Shown: in pieces, positions 33,858 through 42,552 of the stretch | Layout: every line of letters starts with the position of its first letter | Numbering within the stretch: the first letter of the stretch is position 1 | Origin: Brachypodium distachyon | Taxonomy: Eukaryota; Streptophyta; Magnoliopsida; Poales; Poaceae | Length of the DNA: 64,000 nucleotides | Assembly (NCBI RefSeq): GCF_000005505.3 | Contig: NC_016135.3 | Coordinates: forward strand, 22,662,613-22,726,612 | Reading direction: 5' to 3' | The notes under the pieces: generated by a model | Databases searched by the model: none | Told to the model about the DNA's origin: nothing | The model's input: the letters and a program-made list of their open reading frames with translations, nothing else | Translations under genes and position numbers: made by a program

Positions 33858-33882
33858 CTGACGCGTGGGTCCCACGCGTCAG
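33858..33882. repeat. LTR palindrome, perfect 12-bp arms
   Basis: Arms CTGACGCGTGGG and CCCACGCGTCAG are separated by a single T. It has the same position as the ACAGGTGG-type palindromes in other copies but different arms. Confidence 0.92.
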
Positions 33883-34411
33883 TGGCGGCGGGCGCACGTG
33901 CACTCGGCGGGGCCGGTCGGTTCGGTCCGGTTTTCTCCCCTTTTTTTTCTTTTAGCCTTTTTCTTTTCCTGTTTTCCTTATTTCTTTGATAACTTTTGAT
34001 TTTGAACTCCAAATTGGCCCAAATAAATTTCAGAAAATTGTAAAATTATGTTTTACCATGATACAACTTTTGGGAGTAATTTACCTTCAAAATAAAATAT
34101 ATAAAAATACATTTACCCTATAAATGCCTTTAGGGCTATATAACTATTTAAATAAAATACTTTTTCAACTCCAAATATTTATCCAAAAATTATGGGATAG
34201 CTTATTTATGCAATAAACCCTTTTATAGTTAAAATTTATTGGTTTGAAGATCCAAAGTTCAATTGGGTGTAAACCCTAGGGTTTAAATTGAAATAAAATC
34301 TTTCCAAAGCCTTTTGAGATTCAAAATTGAATTCAAATGTGCAATTGTGGTATGATGCTCATGGATGCAATGCACATGTAAAAATTTGAAATTTTGGGAT
34401 GTTACACAAGT

Positions 34412-34429
34412 CGTCCATGACCGCGGACA
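34412..34429 (-). other. Conserved LTR hairpin in the solo LTR
   Basis: In element sense TGTCC is followed by eight bases and GGACG. In the 3.2-kb family the equivalent site (4670-4687) reads TGTCC, eight bases, GGACA. The flanking AGCCGTGTCC is shared. Confidence 0.55.
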
Positions 34430-36370
34430 CGGCTTTCCGAAAGGTTTATCCCTGCAGGGTGTGCCAATTTACCCATACATGTTTGTCCAACCCTTGTTGC
34501 CACTCGAGTAGGAACACACAAAGACGTGTGTCGGCAAGATTGGGTGACACGACGTTTCCAAGCCCCACAACTAATCCAGGGGACCAACCCAACTGAGTCT
34601 AATCCGAAACGAGAGCCCGGCCGAAGCGTCGTACGGACTCAAGAGTTGCGGGAACAGCTGGTAGTGGTTCAGTGTCCGCAGAATAAGCACTCCAGACGTG
34701 TGCCGCAGTCCTATATGTATGCAAAGTACCAACAAGTCTCCAACACAATACCAGTGTATATGCGATATGCCAAATGGAACGCCCGAACTATGTGGCCCTT
34801 GGAAGAGCTATGAATCGAGTACTAAACCGAGGGGGAACCCATATATTCTCCCAAGAGCGGTTAGCGCGAAGTTTCTTGGGTTGGCAAAAACGAGAACTCA
34901 GTCCTTAGGTCGGCGCCAATGGAACAAAACACCAATGCGTTAGCACGGCCTCCCATCGTTGTTTTGTGCAGGTAATAGCATGTCACAGTTTAATAATTGT
35001 AGTTGAATACAGAAAAGTAGCATGTGGGTGTAGCAGTTGTATAACCCCAAGCAAGACACTAGACTAGCAAGCTAAGCAAACTTCTAATTACCAAATAGGG
35101 CAAGAACAAGACAACAGCCATTTGAGTAGAGCTGACTAAAGCTATGCAGTCTTAGAGGCATCATGACAAGAACCGAGAACGTAACTTAATGCAAGAATGA
35201 GAGAGAGGCATTGGTATAATCAACATGTTCAAGGAATGGCTGCTTGCGTGGATTCTCGGTCGCGGGGCACCGAGAGAGGGGATCCGAAGTAGTGTAGGAA
35301 CCCGGATCGTCGACGGAGTAAGTTGGAGTCGCTATCGTAAAGATCCAAATCACACGATACGCGAATAAGCAACAATTCAGAGGTGCAATGCACAATACAA
35401 CATGAGATGGCATGTGACAGCATGATACGACCATACGCAAGTGAAAAGATTCCATTTAGCAACAAAATTAACTAGTAGGTGATTAGATCATGGAAAACAG
35501 CAGCTTTAAAATACACAAATGGCCTAACCAAGTCTGCTAGTGTGTTCTACAAGTTACAGGGATCAACTTTGATGTTTACACTAACCACAGAAGAGTTACC
35601 AATTTTAAACTAGAGACTAAACAAGTTCATACGTTTGAATTTCAAATCTGGGACAGATTTTAAATTTGAAACCTCAAAATGTAATTCTAATTGCATAGTT
35701 AAAATCCTTGCATTTTTCTGATTCCAAAACATATAGACTTTGTATTATTTGGACCTAGAATGAATATTCTACAATTAAAACAAGATCAAAGCATTTTCTG
35801 GGATTTTATAAAAGAAAACAAACAGGCAAAATAACCTACACCGAAGGGGAGTTAGCCACGGTCACTGACAAGCGAGGCCTGCACTGCTGGCCTGCTTGCT
35901 CGCGCGCGCGGGAGGAAGGCGGGAGGCGGATGGGCCGGCTTGGGCCAAGTGAGCAGGTAAGGTTTTCTTTTCCCTTTTCTTTTTCTGTTTTTGCAAATAG
36001 TTTTTGGATTCAAATTTCAAACACCTTTTTGAATAGCTGAGAAGTAGGAGAAAACAAATATGGTACTAGTATTTGTAAAATATTCAAATGTGTTGAAGGT
36101 TTGAAACAAAACCCATTTGAATGTGATTTGTAAATTATAGGGAAAAGATTTCAAAATCAAGAAGGACGATTCATATTTGAATCTTCTAACCAAAAATCAC
36201 ACAACAAGAATTCAAACCACAAGTTGAGATGCACATTTGAAACTCATGTGACACAAATAAGTAGACATGGCATGACATGGATGCAAATGTAACATGTTAT
36301 GCGACAAAAATAAATTACAACCATGTCCACACAGGGGCTTAAATGTAAAAGTTGCTCTCGGGCTGTTACA

Positions 36371-37565
36371 TCCAATATCATGCGCAGATGCTGCTCATGC
36401 TCTTCTTTGCTCTTGGAATAAATCAAGATGTCATCGATGAATACCACGACAAACTTGTCCACGAATTCCATGAACACCTTGTTCATCATGTTCATGAAAT
36501 ATGCAGGTGCATTGGTCAAACCAAATGGCATCACAGTGTACTCATACAATCCATACCTAGTGGTGAAAACTGTTTTGGGAATATCTGCTTCTTGGATCTT
36601 CAACTGAAAATATCCTGATCTGAGATCGATATTTGGGAACACTTGAGCTCCCTTCAATTGATCGAAACGATCATTGATTATGGGCAAAGGATATTCATTC
36701 TTTATCGTCACCTCATTTAGTGATCGATAATCGATGCACATCCGTTGTCTCTTGTCCTTCTTTTCCACAAACAGGACAGGTGCTCCCCATGGTGATGAGC
36801 TGGGGCGGATGAAACCTTTCGACATCTGCTCGGCAAGCTGTTTCTTTAATTCCTTTAATTCATCCACAGCCATCTTATATGGTCTCTTGGCTATGGGTCC
36901 ACTTCGTGGCATTAACTCAGTGAGAAACTCAACGTCACGGTCCGGTGGCATGCCTGGTAATTCCTCTGGAAATATGTCCGGGTATTCCTTTACTATTGGT
37001 ACTTCGTCCATGCTAACCCCCTTAAGAGCATTAACCTTGGGTTCTTAAGCACATGGGTTGACTTATACCGAATGCGTCTTTGGTCAGGGGTGGTAAGCTT
37101 GACAGTCCTCTGGGCACAGTCTACTAGTCCTTCATACAGGGTCAACCAGTCCATTCCCAGGATTAAGTCCAGTCCTCGGGAATCTATCACTATGAGATCA
37201 GAGGGAAAAGTGTGTCTCCCAATACTTAGGGGTTGCTGGTGACAGTGTCGGGTTGCTAACATTGTCCCACCCGGTGAGTTCACTTTCATGGGTCTACCCA
37301 TGGTCTCAGAGGGTAATTTTCCTCTTTCTACCAATACTCTTGAAATGAATGAATGTGATGCACCAGTGTCGAATAGAACTAGAACTTCAAATGTATTAAC
37401 GTGGAAGGTGCCAAGTATGATACTTGGTTCCTCGGTGGTCTCTTCCACGTCCACGTGATTCACGTGGCCCTTCTGGAACGGATTGGGTTTGTTCCCAGTG
37501 CCATCTTTGTTCTCCGGGTAGTTGGTGGCGTAGTGTCCCAACTTGTGACACTTGAAGCACTCCAC
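36371..37565 (-). pseudogene. Zinc knuckle, protease and RT of element 2
   Basis: Two frames are seen. The right one (36993-37565) begins with a zinc-knuckle-like ECFKCHKLGHYATNY, in which the fourth metal ligand is Tyr instead of Cys. It continues with the retropepsin DTGASHSFIS and LILGMDWL. The left one (36371-37011) holds the RT fingers and palm with [20 protein letters not shown], the catalytic VVFIDDIL and [10 protein letters not shown], ending at the TCCAA duplication. A one-base loss near 37047, in a T run, shifts the frame between them relative to element 1. Confidence 0.88.
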
Positions 37566-38595
37566 TTTGCTTAGGTCCTTGTTGGCGTTGTGGTTTTGAA
37601 CATTGTTGCTCTGCCATTGCCGTTGTTCCTGCCATTGCCATTGGTGGGCCTTGGGCGAGCAAACGGATGCTGATGCTGGTGCTGCGAATGGTGCCGGTTC
37701 CCATTGCCACCCTGGTGGTGGTGTTCTTGGCTTCCCTGGCGATGGTTGTGTCCATTACCTCCACTGCAGTGGCTGTTCTAGTTCCCGTTCCTGCTCAAGG
37801 AGGAACCGCCACTTCCATCATAGGAGGTTCGCTGGTGTGAGAGCCTCCTTGGTGAAGTCTCTTCTTGCGGCTCTCCATTTGAGTGAGCTTGCTCTCCAGA
37901 ATGATGGCCTTGTCAATCAAGGACTGGTAGGTGGGGGTATAAGCAACAGCAAGCTGAACCGACAGCTCGTCGTTCAGACCGTCCAAGAACTTCTCCCTGC
38001 GCTTGGCGTCGGTGTTCACATCGTCCGGTGCGTAGCGGGACAGCTGGTTGAAAACTTCTATATATTCTGACACAGAGCGGCTTCTCTGTCGCGGTCTGTG
38101 AAACTCCTTCTTTTTCAGACTAAGCACCCCCGCAGAGATGTGGGCGGTGCGGAAGGCTTCCTGGAACATGTCCCAGGTGACGTTCTCGATGGGGGTGGTG
38201 ATCTGGAAGTTCTCCCACCAAGATGTTGCGGGTCCTTCTAGCAAATGGGCTGCAAACCTCACTTTCTCTTCATCATTGCAGTTGATGGTGACCAAATTCT
38301 TGTTGACTGAACGGAGCCAGTCGTCAGCCATAATGGGCTCAGTGGAGCTGGAAAAGGTAGGCGGGCGTAATCGCAGGAATCTGGTCAGCATATCCACTTG
38401 TGGAGGGTGGCGCTGCTTGTTGTTGTTGTTGTTGTTGTTGTTGTTTTGGTGATTATTGTTGGCCATCTGCTGGGTAATCAGTTGCAGAAATTGGGTCTGT
38501 GCTGCCAACAGTTGCTGCATGGTGGCAGCATTTCCGTCTGCTTCGGCGTTGTTAGCCTCAGCATTGTTGGTGGGGTTCTGGCGTCTCGGAGGCAT
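37566..38595 (-). pseudogene. Gag of element 2
   Basis: The ATG at 38595-38593 (MPPRRQNPTNN) opens a frame intact to about 37795. It covers a Gln/Asn-rich N-terminus and the retrotransposon gag core (DMLTRFLRL, DDWLRSVNKNLVTINC, ATSWWENFQI, VSEYIEVFNQLSRYAPDD). The Gln/His/Gly-rich tail (37566-37795) contains a stop. An AG after a pyrimidine-rich stretch lies directly before the ATG. It is better preserved than the gag of element 1. Confidence 0.85.
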
Positions 38596-38640
38596 CTGTT
38601 TAGGGTAGCATAAATGAGGAAACAGATAGAATAGAGCTAA
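38596..38640 (-). promoter_or_regulatory. Candidate 3' splice site at the gag start, element 2
   Basis: The minus strand reads CTGTTTCCTCATTTATG then CTACCCTAAACAG directly before the gag ATG. It is the same as in element 1. Confidence 0.45.
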
Positions 38641-38924
38641 GGATGTCTAAGCCCCCACAAAACCAGATATTAACACAAGCATATCTCAATCATACACTCA
38701 ATCATTCATAAAAAAAAGGTTTTGAAAAAGATAGCAAATAACACTTGTTCATGATGGGACATTGCCCATAAATAAAGAAGTATGGAAAAATGCAATCGAT
38801 CTACATTGCCATACACATAGATTGTATGGTCAATGACTAACTCGCCAATACTGATAACGATAAAGACTGATAAAAACTGGCAGGCATCGAGACTAGGGAG
38901 GTGTGGCTGTCGTTGTGGGCCCGT

Positions 38925-39791
38925 TCACCCTCTTCCTCTTGGAGCGGGTGTTGGTGGCAGGGGTGTCCATCTCGTGGACCTCCTAGGCTCCTTCTCCTCA
39001 GTCGGCACTCCCTCCTGAGGTACCACCTCCTGATCCTGCGGTGGAGGTGGGGCCTGGTCTGGCGCCGGTGCGGCAGTTGGTGCTGCGGTGGGTGCTGGCT
39101 CGGCGGCAGCTGCGGCGGCGGCTTCAATGAAGGCCTTGAACTGCTCGCAGTAATAGCGGGCGAGGTCCCTCTCATACTTCAGCTGGTCAATGGCGTCTCC
39201 CATGTCGAGGATAGTGTTCTGCAGCAACGCCTTATCCTCCTGCCATTGGGTCTTCTCCTCCAGCAGATGACCGACTAGCTTCTCAGCATCGTCAGTTCTG
39301 GTCATCTCCTTACCGAGGCAGGTCTCCAGATTCTCGGTGTTCTTCTCGATGCTCTCAAACTGGGCGGCCACCTCGGACACCTCCTGGTCGTCGGCTGCTG
39401 GCACGGCCTGGCACGTGTGGTTCCGCCTTCCAAAGAGATGGAAGGGGGAGTTCTCGGAAAACTCGTGCCGATAGTCCCGGCACACTTGCGCGAAGGCGCA
39501 CTGCATGGCGAACTGAAGGCCTTGCTCGAAGGTGGGGTAGCGGGCGATGAAGGTGATATCCTGTGTTGCTGGCGTGATCTCACGTCCGCGGATCTTCGCC
39601 TCAATCTCCCACCGTGGCTGCCATCCTTCTGGCACGGCGGGCTCAACTCGGCCTCTAAACTTGGGTGGTGGCAGGTCAAGAGACGCACATAGTGCCGCCA
39701 AAAGGGCACTGAACAACTGGTCGTCGTCCGTGGAGGGGTAGTAGACTAGGGTAAACGTTGGTACGTTACCGAACGGTGTTGGGCTTCCCAT
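38925..39791 (-). CDS. ORF0, intact extra ORF upstream of gag, element 2
   Basis: The ATG at 39791-39789 opens 288 codons (MGSPTPFGNVPTFTLVYYPS). An unknown N-terminal domain (about 1-140, with FRGRVEPAVPEGWQPRW, FARYPTFEQGLQFAM-type sequence and CRDYRHEFSENSPFHLFGRR) is followed by an acidic/polar coiled-coil-like segment (about 150-215), an Ala-rich stretch, a Pro-rich stretch and a basic end (RRSTRWTPLPPTPAPRG). It is the only apparently intact retroelement frame here. Such upstream frames are known in some plant gypsy elements; the function is unknown. It lies 330 bases upstream of gag in a different transcript position. Confidence 0.75.
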   Translation of the reverse strand: MGSPTPFGNVPTFTLVYYPSTDDDQLFSALLAALCASLDLPPPKFRGRVEPAVPEGWQPRWEIEAKIRGREITPATQDITFIARYPTFEQGLQFAMQCAFAQVCRDYRHEFSENSPFHLFGRRNHTCQAVPAADDQEVSEVAAQFESIEKNTENLETCLGKEMTRTDDAEKLVGHLLEEKTQWQEDKALLQNTILDMGDAIDQLKYERDLARYYCEQFKAFIEAAAAAAAEPAPTAAPTAAPAPDQAPPPPQDQEVVPQEGVPTEEKEPRRSTRWTPLPPTPAPRGRG

Positions 39792-39825
39792 CTATAGAAA
39801 ACAAAAAGGAAAGGTAAGGGAGTAT
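39792..39825 (-). promoter_or_regulatory. Candidate 3' splice site at the ORF0 start, element 2
   Basis: The minus strand has CACTGATACTCCC, then CCTTTCCTTTTTG, then TTTTCTATAG directly before the ORF0 ATG: branch-point-like, pyrimidine tract and AG in the expected order. Confidence 0.5.
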
Positions 39826-40174
39826 CAGTGACATGATCAAATGGTCAGATGTATGTAGAATAAAATAAAAGATAGTAGAGTGGGAATAAAATGATAAAAA
39901 TGAATATAAATGGTGGAATTGCAAAATAAATTGGATGCATAATAATACGTGAATAACATGGCAACATGATTATAGTGGTAGTTGGTATAATAAAATGAAA
40001 TATGCATCTGTGGTACAATAAAATAAACATGCATATGTGGTATAATAAAAGAAACATGCATCTGTGGTATAAGACATAGTATTTGGTGTATATGTAAAAT
40101 AAATCAACAAACGTGTCATGCATATGTAAGATATAAATGCAATGATTTAGATGAATAGGGATAAGGAGTAAAGT

Positions 40175-40189
40175 GTGTGTGTGTGTGTG

Positions 40190-40232
<43 letters not shown>
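40175..40232. repeat. (GT)n then (TA)n microsatellite in the element 2 leader
   Basis: It stands at the place of the (AT)n(AG)n run of element 1, between primer site and ORF0. Confidence 0.95.
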
Positions 40233-40236
<4 letters not shown>

Positions 40237-40325
40237 TAGGGATAAGAAATAATCTTAAGGTTTGGTCTTATGACTTGGTCTTATCCTAATCCAAGCTAGG
40301 GTCATGTTCCTACAGGCAACACATT

Positions 40326-40337
40326 GCTCTGATACCA
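40326..40337 (-). other. Primer-binding site for initiator tRNA-Met, element 2
   Basis: The minus strand reads TGGTATCAGAGC, two bases from the LTR end at 40340. Confidence 0.9.
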
Positions 40338-40339
40338 TC

Positions 40340-41160
40340 TGAAGCGACCGCCCCCTTACAGGGTTCGATCTCTGTGCTTACTATGCTAGTCCCTGGATCG
40401 ACTCACTAGCACACACAGTTTCATGATGAAATATCCAGAAACAAAGGTCAAAGTACTTTATTACATCACATCATCCCTAATTTAATAGTACTTACAACCT
40501 TGCATAACCCCTTGGTTCAGCATAATAGATAGAGTTTCAAGAAAACAAAATATTGTTTCACAAACGGCAGCGGAAAAAGGTGGAGCAAATGGGCCTCATC
40601 TACTCCCAAAGGAGAGAGCATGTTGGAATGTAATCACATGACCCAAAGAACATCGACGAGCCTCACTTTTCGTCAGATTCACCTGCATTATTAATTGCAG
40701 CCACTACGTGGTCAATACATTGAATGTATTGGCAAGTTCACCAGAGTTATAAAGGACCTACCAAGTACATGCATAAATTGGCTAAGAGGGGTTTGGCTAT
40801 TTTCTTAAAAGCATCATTGTTCAATTCTATCATTTTTAAACAAATAGTTTTAATTTTATTGGACACGGGGTAAAAACACCCATGCTCCTATTAACCTAGG
40901 CACATTGAGTAGACACATCAATGCTCCTACCCAGTTCAATCCATTCATTTTATTAAGAAATTGGAATGAGTGAGACCTTCCTTACAGCTCCCAAATCTAG
41001 TCGCTCATAATTGTCCGTCACCGGGGACACGGCTAAGTACCTAGTTTGACACTCTTGAGAGGTGGTACACTTTACCCACAAGAAATCGACGTGTTAATCC
41101 CTTGCTGTCCTCAGGGTAGAGTAGCAACGGCATCGATTACAGAAATTTTCAGAACATATT
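40340..41160 (-). mobile_element. 5' LTR of element 2, truncated
   Basis: It begins TGAAGCGACCG like the other family members and stops after about 820 bases, inside the conserved block, where a Tat LTR begins at 41161. The promoter part of this LTR is therefore missing next to the element. The remaining two thirds are not found on the far side of the Tat segment. Confidence 0.85.
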
Positions 41161-42440
41161 TGTCTTCGCTCGGTGCTCCGACACCGGGGGTGTGCAGCCA
41201 CGTCCCCCTTTTAGGTTCGGTAGAGGTGTCTGGGGCGGAGACCCGGTTATCGCCGGCACGGCCGATGAGGTCCCACGGAGCCGGTGAGACCAAGTGCCAG
41301 GTGGGCGCGCTAGTACAAGAACAAATGCGCACCCGTTTTTTACCTAGGTTCGGGCCACCCGGAGGTGTAAAACCCTACGTCCTGCCTGTCTGAACTGATA
41401 TTGATTGCGGATCAAGCGTATACAAGTTTTTGCTGGGCCAGTTCCCGGGCTTTCTCTCTATGTCTAAGTACTCGCTTGGTGTCCACTGGAACCAACTGAC
41501 CAACTCACTATCCTACCAACTGTCTGTCCCGCCAACCGTCTAACCCCCTTGACCGTTGGCATGGGTTCTCCTTTTATACACAAAGGGATGCCACATGTGC
41601 CATGGTGCATGGGCTACAAGTGTCCAACGGGGAGGCACGCAACTCTCCCCGGTGAGCTGGTGGCATACATGGGTGCCACCTCCACTGCTAGGGGCCTAAG
41701 ACCCTAGGGTAGGATTGGACAACCACTGTTCCTTGGATCGGACGGGTAACTACCCGTCGGTCGGCTCGTTTCCTAGGCCGCGCGCCTTACTCCTTGATGG
41801 GACCGCGCGTTCCGCACCTGCCACGCGCCCGCGCGGCGCTGTCCACTGGGCCCCACGACCCGAGGCGGGGGCACGCGTCCGGGAGCCCCCAGTCCCCGCA
41901 AGTCGACCCGGGAAGCACCCGGGCCCAGCGCACCCGGGAACCTCCTCCCGGGAAGCAGCTTCCCGAGAGGTGCCCAAGCGGGAATATTCCCCGAAGCCCC
42001 GCTAGCCCCTTTCGGGCTGGTAGCTTGCCAGGAAGCACGTCGGCGCTCCCCGGGATGAGACCTTCCCGGGAACCCGGGGGAGGGGCCCACGCGTCGCGCA
42101 GCGATGGTACCCCGGGTGCCACTGGTGCGACAGTAGCCCCCGGGCGTGGGCCGGCATCACCTGTTCCCGGAAGGGTCTCCCTCTAGTTGGTTGCCGGGCT
42201 ACGCGCTTAACCGACACGTGGGCCCCCAATTAGTCGCGGGCCCGCGTCCCTTCGCTGCCCTGTGTACGGCGCTGTTAAAAGCGGAAGAGTGGACGCGCGA
42301 GATTTCCGCCCTAACTCCCCCCCCCCCCCCCGCCTCTCAAATAGGGTAGTTAAGGCCACTCCGCGCATTACTCCCAGTGATTATGAGTTATCCCCGCGCA
42401 CCCGTAAGGTATGGAACATGCCGTTACCAAACGGCCAGGT
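41161..42440 (-). mobile_element. 3' LTR of a second Tat-lineage element
   Basis: The plus strand starts TGTCTTCGCTCGG and is clearly similar, in the same orientation, to 51722-52926. In element sense a TATA box (TATAAAAGG, from plus 41573-41582) precedes GACAGGCAGGACGTAGGG, which is also shared with the other Tat LTR family (near 15200). The right boundary (about 42440) is approximate. The U3 part holds many CCCGGGAA words, including the inverted pair GGGAAGC-A-GCTTCCC near 41950. Confidence 0.78.
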
Positions 42441-42552
42441 GCCATAAAGCCTCCACTGTTGCCAACTGGGGAACAACACTTTGCCCTTTCGCCTCCATCC
42501 TCTTCCGCATCTCGCATCCCTGCGCTCCTGCCAGCTTCTGCCCTCGCTCCCC

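Larger units (their letters stand above)
31183..34406 (-). mobile_element. Intact solo LTR of the chromovirus family (3224 bp)
   Basis: It runs TGAAGCGATCC...GGGATGTTACA on the plus strand, flanked by perfect CAAGT duplications (31178-31182 and 34407-34411). This copy fixes the LTR ends of the family. In element sense, U3 is about 690 bases with TATAAAG (33744-33738), followed by a CT-rich leader, a GC-rich block, GTGAG at 33301-33297 and the conserved block at 31870-32160. The long transcribed part (about 2.5 kb downstream of the TATA box) is unusual for an LTR. Confidence 0.93.
30374..36370 (-). mobile_element. Solo LTR of another gypsy family, itself interrupted
   Basis: The insertion runs TGTGAGACCCC...GGGCTGTTACA with the direct repeat TCCAA at 30369-30373 and 36371-36375. 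Without the inner solo LTR (31183-34406 plus its CAAGT copy) it is about 2.77 kb. It has no internal coding domains and no primer site, so it is a solo LTR left by recombination between the two LTRs of an element. In element sense it starts TGTAACAGCCC. A segment near 34408-34480 matches the conserved hairpin and GTAAA-type motifs of the 3.2-kb LTR family, showing distant kinship. Confidence 0.88.
28054..40339 (-). mobile_element. Chromovirus element 2, internal region, split by a nested insertion
   Basis: The internal region of one element runs from the 5' LTR (40340) leftwards: PBS, microsatellite, ORF0, gag, protease, RT. It is interrupted at 36370/30374 by a 5997-bp insertion with a TCCAA duplication, then continues with the rest of RT, RNase H, integrase and chromodomain to the polypurine tract. 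The two RT halves are contiguous in the related coding order. Stops and frameshifts make it inactive. Confidence 0.9.
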
